Source of the DNA: Nocardiopsis quinghaiensis
GTDB lineage: Bacteria; Actinomycetota; Actinomycetes; Streptosporangiales; Streptosporangiaceae
NCBI RefSeq assembly: GCF_008638365.1
Contig: NZ_ML703338.1
Coordinates: 124,001-188,000 of the forward strand
DNA: 64,000 nucleotides
Direction of reading: 5' to 3'
Shown: positions 17,321-26,872 of the stretch, in pieces
Layout: every line of letters starts with the position of its first letter
How positions within the stretch are numbered: position 1 is the first letter of the stretch
Notes under the pieces: model-generated
The model's database searches: none
What the model was told of the DNA's origin: nothing
Seen by the model: the letters and a program-made list of their open reading frames with translations, nothing else
Made by a program: the position numbers and the translations under genes

Positions 17321-17980
17321 GTGTCCAGATCTTCCCCTGTCGAACCAGTGCCCTCCCGTCGCGGAGCCGCGGGACGGAGGCGCTCAGGCCGCCCCGGCCA
17401 TGACGCCGACTCCGTCCTGCGCGTGGCCGCGCGCGTGTTCAACGAACGCGGATACGACGGCACGAGCATGGAGGACCTGGCCCGCGCCCTGGGCGTGACC
17501 AAGTCGGCCATCTACCACCACGTCACCGGCAAGACCGAACTGCTGCGCCGCTCGCTGGACCTGGCCATGGACGCCCTGTTCGCGGTCACCCGCGAGGAGG
17601 CCTCGACCACCGGCCCGGCCGTCGACCGCCTGGAGCACGTACTACGCGGCAGTGTGCGGGTGCTGGTGGAGGAGTTGCCCCACGTGACCCTGCTGCTACG
17701 GGTACGCGGCAACACCGAGGTGGAGAAACGCGCCCTGGAGCGGCGCCGCGAGTTCGACCGCCTGATCGCCGACCTGGTGCGCCAGGGCGCCGCCGAGGGC
17801 GGCATCCGCCCGGACGTGGACCCGGCGGTCGCGGCCCGCCTGCTGTTCGGCATGGTCAACTCGATCGCGGAGTGGTACAAGCCCGACCGCGGACTGGACT
17901 CCTCGGAGATCGCCGACACCCTGGCCAGGATCGCCTTCGCGGGTCTGAGCGTCTCCCGGACCCACCCTCTAGCGGAGTGA
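17321..17980 (+). CDS. TetR-family regulator resembling PaaR
   Basis: This 219-residue protein has a helix-turn-helix at about residues 30-75 (ERGYDGTSMEDLARALG, then KSAIYHHV). The ligand domain contains PHVTLLLRVRGNTEVEKRAL and LLFGMVNSIAEWYKP, strongly reminiscent of actinobacterial PaaR, the phenylacetyl-CoA-responsive repressor. No phenylacetate catabolic genes are in the window, so targets would be elsewhere. GTG start at 17321. Confidence 0.8.
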   Translation: MSRSSPVEPVPSRRGAAGRRRSGRPGHDADSVLRVAARVFNERGYDGTSMEDLARALGVTKSAIYHHVTGKTELLRRSLDLAMDALFAVTREEASTTGPAVDRLEHVLRGSVRVLVEELPHVTLLLRVRGNTEVEKRALERRREFDRLIADLVRQGAAEGGIRPDVDPAVAARLLFGMVNSIAEWYKPDRGLDSSEIADTLARIAFAGLSVSRTHPLAE

Positions 17981-18157
17981 CCTTCCGCGTGTGCGGTGTC
18001 CGCCGCGCGCCGCACCGCGCGGGACGACGACCGCACACCACCGCGACCACCCCCGACGTCCGGACGTGACCGCGGTGTGACCGGCTGAGAACACCCGCTC
18101 CCTAGGATTGCTGCTGCAGAGAGTCCCCCCATCTCCGACAAGCCGGGAGCGGCGGCC

Positions 18158-18997
18158 ATGATCGACCACTTCACCCAGGGGCCGCTGACACCCGCGGTCG
18201 CCTACACCGTGTCCGTGATCGGCTCGTTCGTGGGACTGGTGTTCGCGTCCCGGGCCCGCATGAGCGTCGGCACCGTCCGCTGGGCGTGGCTGGTGCTCAG
18301 CGCGACGTGTATCGGCGGAACCGCCGTGTGGTCGATGCACTTCATCGCCATGATGGGCTTCCAGGTCGCCGGTACGGCCATCCGCTACGACATCGCGCTC
18401 ACCGTGGCCAGCGGGCTGCTCGCCATCGTGGTCATGGGCGTGGCCCTGTACCTGACCATCACCCGCCGCACGCCCGGATCCCTGATGGTCGGCGGTGCCA
18501 TCGCCGGATCCGGGGTCGTCGCCATGCACTACATGGGCATGGCCTCCATCAACATGCACGGCCACATGGGGCACGACCCGCTGTTCGTGGTGATGGCCGC
18601 CGCCATCGCCCTGGTCGCGGCGACGGTCGCCCTCTGGTTCGCGCTGCGTCTGCAGGGCCCGCTCCCGACCCTCGCCGCGTCCCTGGTCATGGGCGTCGCG
18701 GTCACCTGCATGCACTACACCGGCATGTTCGGCGTACACGTCACGGTGGAGGAGTCCCCGAGCGTGCCCCAGCTCCCCGGTTCGACCGCCCCCGAGCTGC
18801 TGCTGCCGCTGGTCATCGGACTGTTCGTCTTCCTGATGGTGTGCAGTCTGCTGCTGATGCTGGACGTGAGCGACTCCGGATTCCGCGGCGGCTCCTCCGC
18901 GCGGGACGGGGACGAGGACCCCGTGTCCTCCGAGGAGGACGACGAGTCCTACACCGCCCGGCACCGCTCCGCCGACGTGTGGAACCCCCGGAGGTAG
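18158..18997 (+). CDS. MHYT-domain membrane protein 1
   Basis: This 279-residue protein has about seven transmembrane helices and three copies of the MHYT-type motif: SMHFIAMMGF, AMHYMGMAS and CMHYTGMFG. MHYT domains are thought to sense a diatomic gas or copper through conserved Met and His residues facing outside. There is no GGDEF or EAL output domain; a short acidic cytoplasmic tail follows. It pairs with a close paralogue 337 bp downstream, probably by tandem duplication. Confidence 0.88.
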   Translation: MIDHFTQGPLTPAVAYTVSVIGSFVGLVFASRARMSVGTVRWAWLVLSATCIGGTAVWSMHFIAMMGFQVAGTAIRYDIALTVASGLLAIVVMGVALYLTITRRTPGSLMVGGAIAGSGVVAMHYMGMASINMHGHMGHDPLFVVMAAAIALVAATVALWFALRLQGPLPTLAASLVMGVAVTCMHYTGMFGVHVTVEESPSVPQLPGSTAPELLLPLVIGLFVFLMVCSLLLMLDVSDSGFRGGSSARDGDEDPVSSEEDDESYTARHRSADVWNPRR

Positions 18998-19098
18998 GAC
19001 CTCCGTGCGGTGGTCCCCGGACGGCTGCCCGGGGGTCGCCCCGCCCGTGTCCCGGGCGGGGCGGGTCCGCTCCCTGTTCCGGATCCGACTCCCATTTC

Positions 19099-19176
19099 GA
19101 TTCCGGTCCTGTTTCCGGTTCCGCCCCTGATTCCGGTTCTGGTCCTGTTTCCGGCCTTGGTTCCGTTCCTGATTCC
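19099..19176. repeat. Degenerate hexamer repeat between the MHYT genes
   Basis: About 13 consecutive 6-bp units of the type G-N-T-T-C-C (GATTCC, GGTCCT, GTTTCC, GGTTCC and variants) run in register. It lies in a 337-bp gap that otherwise holds no gene. Confidence 0.7.
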
Positions 19177-19334
19177 GCACGACCGTGCCCGAGCGTCACG
19201 CACCTGATTCCCTGCGTTGTCGCTGGCCACATCGGGCCAACGCGTTGGCACACACCCCTGGCGCCACGGTGGCATTTCTCCCTACTATCCATACACGGCC
19301 AAATTGTGACCAAGGTCATGGAAGGTAGTGAGTT

Positions 19335-20225
19335 GTGCTCGATCACCTCCCCCAGGACTGGCTCATCCCCGCCATCGCCTTCGTGGTCTCGGCGATCGGC
19401 TCCTTCCTCGGGCTCTCCTTCGCCGCACGCGCGCGCCGCGTGACGGGCCCCGTGCGCTGGCAGTGGCTGGCCCTGGCCTCCGTCTCCCTCGGCGGGATGG
19501 CCATGTGGTCGATGCACTTCATCGCCATGATGGGCTTCTCCCCGCCCGGGATCGCCATCCGCTACGACGCCGCGCTCACCATGGCCAGCGGTGTCATCGC
19601 CATCGTGGTGATCGCCGTCGCGCTCACCATGACCGTCGCCGGGAGGACGGCCTCCTGGCTCCTGTTCGGCGGGCTCGTCGCCGGGACCGGCATCATCGCC
19701 ATGCACTACACCGGCATGTACTCGATGAACGTCCACGGGGACATCCACCACGAACCCCTGTACATCGCCCTGGCCTGCGCCGTCGCGCTGGTGGCCGCCA
19801 CCCTCTCCCTGTGGTTCGCCTCCCGGCTGCGCGGACACGCGGCCATCGGGGCCGCGTCCGTCGTGATGGCGGTCGCGGTGACCACCATGCACTACACCGG
19901 CATGATGGGCGTCCACATCACGCAGCCGCAGTTCTCCCGCTTCGGGGCCCCGGACGGGGCCACCGCGTCCGACCTGCTGCTGCCCCTGATCGTGGGCCTG
20001 TTCATCTTCCTGCTGATCTGCAGCCTCTTCCTCCTCCTGGGTGTCGAGGACGAACGCCCCTCCTATGCCACGCGCCCGGTTCACGCCGACCCGTCCCGGC
20101 CCGAGGACGCACCGGACACGCTCCCCGACGGGTACACGCCCCGGCACTCCACCGGACCCCAGTCCGTGCCGGGGGGCCGGTCCGTGCCGGGCGGCGCCCA
20201 CGACGTGTGGACCAGGCGGCGCTGA
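19335..20225 (+). CDS. MHYT-domain membrane protein 2
   Basis: This 296-residue paralogue of the preceding gene has the same seven-helix plan and motifs SMHFIAMMGF, AMHYTGMYS and TMHYTGMMG. It starts at GTG 19335. The C-terminal tail of about 65 residues differs from that of its neighbour, rich in Pro, Ser and Thr, but both end in V-W-N/T-R-R. This suggests a duplicated sensor pair with diverged linkers. Confidence 0.88.
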   Translation: MLDHLPQDWLIPAIAFVVSAIGSFLGLSFAARARRVTGPVRWQWLALASVSLGGMAMWSMHFIAMMGFSPPGIAIRYDAALTMASGVIAIVVIAVALTMTVAGRTASWLLFGGLVAGTGIIAMHYTGMYSMNVHGDIHHEPLYIALACAVALVAATLSLWFASRLRGHAAIGAASVVMAVAVTTMHYTGMMGVHITQPQFSRFGAPDGATASDLLLPLIVGLFIFLLICSLFLLLGVEDERPSYATRPVHADPSRPEDAPDTLPDGYTPRHSTGPQSVPGGRSVPGGAHDVWTRRR

Positions 20226-20336
20226 ACCGGCCCCGCCGCCGGGAAAACCGGTGGCACGGTCCGGGGCCCCGGCCTAGACTCGCCGGGCCGGAGCGCCGCA
20301 CCACGGCGGCCCACGACGACGGAGAGGAACAGAGCC

Positions 20337-20393
20337 ATGACCGTCACCACGAGTGGTTCCACACCGACCTTCCCGATCGTTCGCGAGCCCTGA
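20337..20393 (+). CDS. Very short reading frame (18 aa) with a strong ribosome-binding site
   Basis: The predicted peptide is MTVTTSGSTPTFPIVREP, followed by TGA. GGAGAGGAA lies 8-10 nt before the ATG, better than for many genes here. It ends 42 nt before the rsgA start. It could be a small protein or a coupled leader for rsgA. No similar peptide is known to me. Confidence 0.35.
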   Translation: MTVTTSGSTPTFPIVREP

Positions 20394-20435
20394 GCCGGAG
20401 ACCCTCCGGGCGGCTCGCCCCGTAGAGAGTCCGCC

Positions 20436-21548
20436 GTGAGTACGTACAGCAGCACAGCCGCCCCCACCACCCATCCGCTGACCCCGCTGGGGTGGAACCG
20501 CCGTGTCGAGCGGGCCTTCGACACCGTCGCCTCCGCCAGTGCCCATCCCCTGCTCCCCGCGCGCGTGGCCTCCTCGCGCCGCGGCGGGGCGGTGGTCCGC
20601 CTTCCCCAGGAGACGACCGCCGGCTACTCCCCCGCCGTCACCAGGGCGGCGCGGGCCGACCCGTCCACCGCCCCGTGCGCCGGCGACTGGGTCGCGGTGC
20701 GCCGCTCCGGCGACGTCTGGCTCGTGGAGGCCGTCCTCGAACGCGTCGGCAGCCTCGTCCGCCAGGGTGTGGCCAGGGATTCGCACGACCAGGTGCTGGC
20801 CGCCAACATCGACGCGGTCCTCATCTGCGAGGCCGCCGACCAGGGGCCCAACATGGGCCGCCTGGAGCGTTTCCTGAGCCTGGCCTGGGCGAGCGGCGCG
20901 ACCCCGGTCGTGGCGGTCACCAAGGCCGAACTGGCCGGGGAGCGCCTCCCCGAGGTGCTCGAACTCGTCGAGTCGGTGACCACCGGCGCCGACGTGTACA
21001 CCGTCAGCGCGCACACCGGCCTCGGGCTGGAGGAGCTCTCCGCCCGGCTCCGGCCCGGCACCACCTGGGTGCTGCTGGGCACCTCCGGTGCGGGCAAGTC
21101 CAGCCTGGTCAACGCGGTGGCCGGACACACGCTGACGGACACCGGCGAGCTCCGCCAGGACCGGCGGGGACGGCACACCACCACCCACCGCCAGCTCCTG
21201 CGGCTGCCCGGCGGCGCACTGGTCCTGGACATCCCCGGCGTGCGGCGCATCGACGTGCCCGGCGCCGAGGCCGGCGTGGACCGGGCCTTCGCCGACGTGG
21301 CCGGCCTCGCCGAGCGGTGCCGCTTCCGCGACTGCGCGCACGGCGCGGAGCCCGGCTGCGCGGTCAACGCCGCCGTGGACGAGGGCGAGCTGGACGTACG
21401 GCGCCTGGAGCGCTGGAACAAACTCCGGCGCGAGGCCGAGTGGAACCGGTCCCGAGGCGACGCCCGCCTGCGCACCGAGCGCAGGAGGCAGTGGAAGTCC
21501 GCCGAGCGGCAGGCCAGGGAGAACGCCTGGCGCAAGCGCGGCCGTTAG
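20436..21548 (+). CDS. rsgA: Ribosome small-subunit GTPase RsgA
   Basis: This 370-residue circularly permuted GTPase assists 30S maturation. An N-terminal OB-like region is followed by the GTPase motifs in permuted order: VTKAE (G4) near residue 165, G1 GTSGAGKSSL near 217 and G3 DIPGVRR. The zinc finger is formed by CRFRDCAH and a further Cys. A basic C-terminal helix ends the protein. GTG start. In actinobacteria rsgA usually follows aroA; here the upstream gene is an MHYT protein. Confidence 0.93.
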   Translation: MSTYSSTAAPTTHPLTPLGWNRRVERAFDTVASASAHPLLPARVASSRRGGAVVRLPQETTAGYSPAVTRAARADPSTAPCAGDWVAVRRSGDVWLVEAVLERVGSLVRQGVARDSHDQVLAANIDAVLICEAADQGPNMGRLERFLSLAWASGATPVVAVTKAELAGERLPEVLELVESVTTGADVYTVSAHTGLGLEELSARLRPGTTWVLLGTSGAGKSSLVNAVAGHTLTDTGELRQDRRGRHTTTHRQLLRLPGGALVLDIPGVRRIDVPGAEAGVDRAFADVAGLAERCRFRDCAHGAEPGCAVNAAVDEGELDVRRLERWNKLRREAEWNRSRGDARLRTERRRQWKSAERQARENAWRKRGR

Positions 21549-21619
21549 TGCCCGCGCGGCCCCCGTGCCCCGGAGCGGGCGGGGGGCGCGCCTTCACGCG
21601 TGTCGCGGGAGGAGGGCTC

Positions 21620-22543
21620 TCAGAATCCGAAGGCCCGCCGCGCGTTGTCCGCGATGATCCCGGCCAGCTCGTCCTCGTCCATGCCCTTGGTCTCCGCCAG
21701 CGCCCGCAGCGTGTGCGGAACGAGGTACGGGGCGTTGGGACGGCCCCGGTAGGGCTTGGGAGTGAGGAAGGGCGCGTCGGTCTCCACCAGCATCAGCTCC
21801 GGCGGCGCCACGGCGGCCGCCTCCCTCAGTGACTCGGCGCTGGCGAAGGTGACGTTGCCCGCGAAGCTCATGAAGTAGCCGCGCTCGGCGCACACCTTGG
21901 CCATCGCCGCGTCACCGGAGAAGCAGTGGAAGACCACCGTGTCCGGGGCGCCCTCGTCGGCCAGGATCCGCAGCACGTCCTCGTGCGCGTCCCGGTCGTG
22001 AATCATCACGGCCTTGCCGTGGCGCCTGGCGATGCCGATGTGGCGGCGGAAGGACTCCTCCTGCGCGCGCTTCCCCTCGGGGCCGGTGCGGAAGGCGTCC
22101 ATACCGGTCTCGCCGACCGCGACGACCTGGGGCAGGGCGGCCAGTTCGTCGATCCCGGCCAGTTGCGCCTCCAGCTCCGCCGTCCCCCCGGGCTCGCGGA
22201 GCTTGCCCGCCCAGTCGGTGTCGTCCACCTCCACGCCCTGAGCGCCGTCGCCGTGCACGACGCGCGGCGCCTCGTTGGGGTGCAGGGCCACGGCCGCCCA
22301 GACCCGGCCGGGGTGCGCAGCGGCGACCTCGGCCGCCCAGCGCGAGGACGGCAGGTCCACGCCCACCTGGACGAGCGGGGTCACCCCGACGCCCTCGGCG
22401 GTGGCGATGACCTCCTCGACCTCCGGGGTCTGCATGTCCATGTGGGTGTGGCTGTCGGCCACCGGGACACGCAGGGGCTCGGGTATCGGCGGGGGCGTCT
22501 GGTTGTTGCGCTCCCTGACCGCTTTCCCGCTGCGCTTGCCCAT
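21620..22543 (-). CDS. TatD-family metal-dependent DNase
   Basis: This 307-residue TIM-barrel hydrolase has the motifs of the family: ADSHTHMD near residue 30, VGETGMD, HDRDAHEDV, HCFSGD and ETDAPFL. TatD proteins are 3'-5' exonucleases/quality-control nucleases. In many actinobacteria tatD lies next to metG; here a two-gene ATPase/HNH module separates them. It converges with rsgA. Confidence 0.93.
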   Translation of the reverse strand: MGKRSGKAVRERNNQTPPPIPEPLRVPVADSHTHMDMQTPEVEEVIATAEGVGVTPLVQVGVDLPSSRWAAEVAAAHPGRVWAAVALHPNEAPRVVHGDGAQGVEVDDTDWAGKLREPGGTAELEAQLAGIDELAALPQVVAVGETGMDAFRTGPEGKRAQEESFRRHIGIARRHGKAVMIHDRDAHEDVLRILADEGAPDTVVFHCFSGDAAMAKVCAERGYFMSFAGNVTFASAESLREAAAVAPPELMLVETDAPFLTPKPYRGRPNAPYLVPHTLRALAETKGMDEDELAGIIADNARRAFGF

Positions 22544-22672
22544 GTGGTCTCCCTGCTCTCATCAGCACTGTCGTGGTGATTCTAGGTAGCTGGAGAAGGC
22601 CCGTGACCAATGGGAGGAGGCCCTTAAGGTGGGACGCACAGCACACCACCACCCAGCCAAGGCGGAGTCCCC

Positions 22673-24028
22673 TTGTACATCGAGCGAGTCAGGGTCAACG
22701 GCATCCGTGGCTTCCACGGTGAACGCGCCGCGGACCTCACCTTCCCCACACCTGTGGATCCGCTGGAGGGAAAGGGTAGCTGGACGGTCTTGGCGGGTCG
22801 CAACGGGTCAGGCAAGACGACGCTACTCCGCGCGATAGCGCTGGGCCTTGTCGGCCCTTCCTACGCACGTCATCTCGTTCCCGACTTCGACCACTGGGTC
22901 TCACACGACTCCGCTTCGGGAGAGATCAGAGCCACCATCCGCCCCGACGACTACTGGGACCGATTCACCCAAGGTCGCCGTCCGCAGGAGAGCTTCGCCG
23001 GTTCCTTGCAGTGGAAGCGATTGGATATCGACCGGCATCTACGTGAATCAGTGGTCGGACCGTCAAACACGTCACAGGGCAAAGGAAGCAAGTCTCCTGA
23101 ACGCGGCCCCTGGTCCGAGGAAACCCCCGGATGGTACGTCGCTGGATACGGACCGTTCCGGCGGTTGGAGGGGGGGTCAACTGCAGCTCAAAGACTCACC
23201 CTCAACAACGGCCCGGTCGCCCGCCTGGCCAGTCTGTTCGACGAGGATGTCTCCCTCTCCGAAAGCGTCCAGTGGCTCAAGGACCTGCTCCTGCGACAAA
23301 GAGGCGGAGGTTCCCCACCCGAGGAGCCTTTGAACTTCGTCTTCAGGATCCTGAATGACGGGCTGCTTCCCGACGGTTTCCAGGTGTCCCATGTGGACGC
23401 CGACGGCCTGTGGGTGGAACACGCCGGGAAGAGAAGCGCTCTTCGGGAGGTGAGTGACGGCTACCGCACGGTGGCGGCTCTGGTACTCGACCTGGTGCGG
23501 CAACTCCACTGGGCGGGAGGCGAAGAAGCACTGTCCGAGGATGACCGAGGTCACCCTCGTGTCATCATGCCCGGCGTCGTCCTCATCGACGAGGTCGACG
23601 TTCATCTCCATGTGAGCTGGCAGAAAGCCATCGGCAACTGGTTGAAAGAGCACTTTCCCAACATCCAGTTCATCGTCTCCTCGCACAGCCCCTACATCTG
23701 TCAGAGTGCGGATCCCGGCGGCCTCATCCGCCTTCCCGGGGTCAACGAGGAGAAATCGCCCAGGGTCGTGTCCGAGGACCTGTACCAGCGCATCGTGTAC
23801 GGGAGCGGTGACGACGCCCTCCTCACGGACCTCTTCGGTATCGACACGCCCTACTCGGAGGAGGCCGAGCGAAAGCGTCGCCGCCTGGCCGAACTCGAAC
23901 GCGCGGTGATGAGAGGAGTGGCCACCTCCGCGGAGAGGGACGAGTACGTGCGGATCAACCAGCTACTCACCAGCTCACCGTCCGCCCGGGTGGCTGAGGT
24001 CGCCGCCAGCCTGAACCGCCCGGGATGA
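22673..24028 (+). CDS. Septu-like AAA ATPase (PtuA-type)
   Basis: This 451-residue ATPase of the SMC/OLD-like ABC class has Walker A GRNGSGKTT (residues 42-50), a signature-like SDGYRTV at about 261-267, Walker B GVVLIDEVD (301-309) and a histidine switch in SSHSP. It starts at TTG 22673. The stop overlaps the start of the HNH gene (ATGA), the arrangement of PtuA and PtuB in Septu anti-phage systems. Base composition and codon use are less extreme than in the flanking genes, which fits horizontal gain. Confidence 0.75.
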   Translation: MYIERVRVNGIRGFHGERAADLTFPTPVDPLEGKGSWTVLAGRNGSGKTTLLRAIALGLVGPSYARHLVPDFDHWVSHDSASGEIRATIRPDDYWDRFTQGRRPQESFAGSLQWKRLDIDRHLRESVVGPSNTSQGKGSKSPERGPWSEETPGWYVAGYGPFRRLEGGSTAAQRLTLNNGPVARLASLFDEDVSLSESVQWLKDLLLRQRGGGSPPEEPLNFVFRILNDGLLPDGFQVSHVDADGLWVEHAGKRSALREVSDGYRTVAALVLDLVRQLHWAGGEEALSEDDRGHPRVIMPGVVLIDEVDVHLHVSWQKAIGNWLKEHFPNIQFIVSSHSPYICQSADPGGLIRLPGVNEEKSPRVVSEDLYQRIVYGSGDDALLTDLFGIDTPYSEEAERKRRRLAELERAVMRGVATSAERDEYVRINQLLTSSPSARVAEVAASLNRPG

Positions 24029-24771
24029 TCCGCGTCGAGAGGACGGCTCTGCCTTCGGCGCTGGCCGAGGATCTGGGCCGCCGCACCCAGAGGATCGTTC
24101 GGGAAAAGCTGGACGGCAAGAAGGCCAAGGCGCTATGGAAGGGCGCCAGGACCTGCCGGAGGGATCTGCAGTCGGCCCTCCAGGTCATGGCGGCCGGCCT
24201 CAACAGGTGTATGTATTGCAGTGATAGCGAGGGGACGGCCGTCGACCACCACGAGCCCGTCACACACGCGCCTGAACGGACCTTCGACTGGCCCAATCAC
24301 CTGCTCGCCTGTTCACACTGCAACAGCCATGCCAAGGGGGACCGGTTTCCCGTGGACGCCGACGGGTCACCCCTTCTGATCGACCCCAGCGGTGAGGACC
24401 CTCTGGACCACCTGGACCTGACCTTCTCCAACGGCGAGTACACGGCTCTGACCCCGAAAGGGGAGGTGAGCATCTACGTGTTCGACCTGAACCGGTTCGT
24501 ACTGCGACAGGGACGCGCGGACGCTTTCATCGAGGCCCGGGGCATGCTGTGCCTCTACCTGGACGAGATCGAAAGGGAGAGGCGAAACGAGGCCGGTGCC
24601 GTCCACGCCGCCCTGGCCCGACGGCCCTACGCGGACGTTCGCGAGGCAATGACGCGCAAGCGTGCCCTGCCCGGCGCGGAACTGGTCCTGGGAGGGAGCA
24701 GGGTCATCCGTGCGCTGGAGGTGCTGATGAGCGCCCCATCGCACGAGACGAGTCGCGGCAGCAGGTCCTGA
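24025..24771 (+). CDS. Septu-like HNH endonuclease (PtuB-type)
   Basis: This 248-residue protein has an HNH domain at about residues 60-105. The zinc pairs are RCMYCSD and ACSHCNSHAK, and between them are the catalytic DHHEP and an Asn-His pair. The preceding helices resemble the PtuB N-terminus. The start overlaps the ATPase stop by 4 bp. By analogy with Septu, ATP sensing by the partner would control DNA or tRNA cleavage that blocks phage; this role is inferred. Confidence 0.75.
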   Translation: MIRVERTALPSALAEDLGRRTQRIVREKLDGKKAKALWKGARTCRRDLQSALQVMAAGLNRCMYCSDSEGTAVDHHEPVTHAPERTFDWPNHLLACSHCNSHAKGDRFPVDADGSPLLIDPSGEDPLDHLDLTFSNGEYTALTPKGEVSIYVFDLNRFVLRQGRADAFIEARGMLCLYLDEIERERRNEAGAVHAALARRPYADVREAMTRKRALPGAELVLGGSRVIRALEVLMSAPSHETSRGSRS

Positions 24772-24808
24772 CCCCGGACTTCCCGGAATCAGGACCCGAC
24801 GGTCCCCG

Positions 24809-26626
24809 TCACCCGGCCTCGCCCTCCAGTCGGGCCAGCTCCTCGTCCACCACCGACTGGTCGAGCTTGGCGAACAGCGGCTCCGGACGGCTGAGCGGGG
24901 TGCCCGCCGCGATGGGCCTGGACTCCCAGCGCGCCTCGTCGTCGGCGTAGTCCCCGGTGATGACCGGGTACTCCACCTCCTCCGCCGAGCCGCCGATGGT
25001 GTCGTGGCCGCTGTCGATGCGGGGCATGCCCGTCCAGGTGCCGGTCCCGCCGAGCATCGCGTACACCCTGTTCGCCGACTCGGGCAGGTACGGGGTGAGC
25101 AGCGTGTTGGCGTCCTGGACCAGCTGGAGGGCCACGTGGAGCACGGTGGCCATCCGCTCGGGGTCGGTCTTCCTCAGCGCCCACGGGGCCTGGTCGGAGA
25201 TGTACTTGTTGGCCTCGGCCACGGTGCGCATGGCCTCCTGCAGCCCCGCCTTGAACTGGGACCGTTCCAGACGCTCGCCGACCCTGGCGAAGGCGGCCCC
25301 GGACTCCTCCAGCACCCGGCGGTCCTCGTCGGTGAGCTCGCCGGCGGCCGGAATCTCGCCCAGGTTCTTGGCCGCCATCGAGACGGAGCGGTTGACCAGG
25401 TTGCCCCAGGCCGCCACCAGCTCGTCGTTGTTGCGGCGCACGAACTCGGCCCAGGTGAAGTCGGTGTCCTGGGTCTCGGGTCCGGCGGCCATGATGTAGT
25501 AGCGCAGCGCGTCGGCCGAGTAGCGCTCCAGGAAGTCCCGCACGTAGATCACCACGCGGCGCGAGGAGGAGAACTTGCGCCCCTCCATGGTGAGGAACTC
25601 GCTGGAGACCACCTCGGTGGGCACGTCGAGCCTGCCCAGCGGCCCGGGCTCGCCGTCCCGGTCGCCCTCGCCGTTGGATCCCAGCAGGATCGCGGGCCAG
25701 ACCACCGAGTGGAAGACGATGTTGTCCTTGCCCATGAAGTAGTAGGACCGGGCGTCCTCGCTCTGCCACCAGCGGCGCCATGCCTCGGGCTCGCCGATGC
25801 GCCTGGCCCACTCCACCGACGCGGACAGGTAGCCGATGACCGCGTCGAACCACACGTACAGGCGCTTGTTGGCGTTGTCGCTCCAGCCCTCCAGCGGTAC
25901 GGGCACGCCCCAGTTGAGGTCGCGGGTGACCGCGCGCGGCTGGAGGTCCTCCACCAGGTTCAGGGAGAACTTGAGGACGTTGGGCCGCCACTCGCCCTCC
26001 TTGTCCTTGAGCCAGGTCGTGAGGGCGTCGGCGAAGGCGGGCAGGTCGAGCATGAAGTGCTCGGTGTCCACGAACTCGGGTGTCTCGCCGTTGATCCGCG
26101 AGCGGGGCGAGATGAGGTCGATGGGGTCGAGCTGGTTGCCGCAGTTGTCGCACTGGTCGCCGCGCGCGCCGTCGTAGCCGCAGATCGGGCAGACGCCCTC
26201 GATGTAGCGGTCGGGTAGCGTGCGGCCGTTGGACGGGGAGACCGCGCCCTTGGTGGTGTGGGCGAAGACGTACCCGTTCTCGTGCAGCGCGGTGAACAGC
26301 TGCTGGGCGACGGCGTGGTGGTTGCCGGTGGTGGTGCGGGTGAACAGGTCGTAGGACAGGCCGAGGCCGACCAGGTCCTCGGCGATGATCCGGTTGTAGC
26401 GGTCGGCCAGCTCCCGGGGGCTCACGCCCTCCTGGTCGGCCAGCACCTGGACCGGGGTGCCGTGCTCGTCGGTGCCGCTGACCATCAGCACGTGGTTGCC
26501 CGACATTCGCTGGAAGCGGGAGAAGACGTCGGAGGGCACTCCGAAGCCGGACACGTGGCCGATGTGGCGCGGTCCGTTGGCGTAGGGCCAGGCGACCGCG
26601 GTCAGGATGTGGCGATTCGACGACAT
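24809..26626 (-). CDS. metG: Methionyl-tRNA synthetase
   Basis: This 605-residue class-I synthetase has the HIGH motif as HIGH in [12 protein letters not shown], and the KMSKS loop as KFSSSR. The zinc knuckle [17 protein letters not shown] at about residues 145-161 is of the two-pair type. The C-terminal anticodon domain is present and there is no tRNA-binding extension. It charges tRNA-Met and initiator tRNA. It is convergent with the Septu-like pair, only 37 bp away. Confidence 0.96.
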   Translation of the reverse strand: MSSNRHILTAVAWPYANGPRHIGHVSGFGVPSDVFSRFQRMSGNHVLMVSGTDEHGTPVQVLADQEGVSPRELADRYNRIIAEDLVGLGLSYDLFTRTTTGNHHAVAQQLFTALHENGYVFAHTTKGAVSPSNGRTLPDRYIEGVCPICGYDGARGDQCDNCGNQLDPIDLISPRSRINGETPEFVDTEHFMLDLPAFADALTTWLKDKEGEWRPNVLKFSLNLVEDLQPRAVTRDLNWGVPVPLEGWSDNANKRLYVWFDAVIGYLSASVEWARRIGEPEAWRRWWQSEDARSYYFMGKDNIVFHSVVWPAILLGSNGEGDRDGEPGPLGRLDVPTEVVSSEFLTMEGRKFSSSRRVVIYVRDFLERYSADALRYYIMAAGPETQDTDFTWAEFVRRNNDELVAAWGNLVNRSVSMAAKNLGEIPAAGELTDEDRRVLEESGAAFARVGERLERSQFKAGLQEAMRTVAEANKYISDQAPWALRKTDPERMATVLHVALQLVQDANTLLTPYLPESANRVYAMLGGTGTWTGMPRIDSGHDTIGGSAEEVEYPVITGDYADDEARWESRPIAAGTPLSRPEPLFAKLDQSVVDEELARLEGEAG

Positions 26627-26872
26627 GACCCAAGCCTAAAGGGGCCGACGGCCTGCCGCGCACGCCTTTCCGCATGGCGGCACGCGAGGGGCCCGGTGCC
26701 GTGCCGCGCCGGGGCCGACGTGGTCCCGTCCCCGGAGCGGTACCCGGAGTAAAAGGACATTCCCCGGGGCTTGCCGCTGCCCTTATGCTCTGCTGGACGG
26801 GCCGTGTGCCACCGGGGCGCGCGGCGACGGACAGCGCCCTCCCCCCGGTTCCTACCTGAGGCGGTGGTCACC

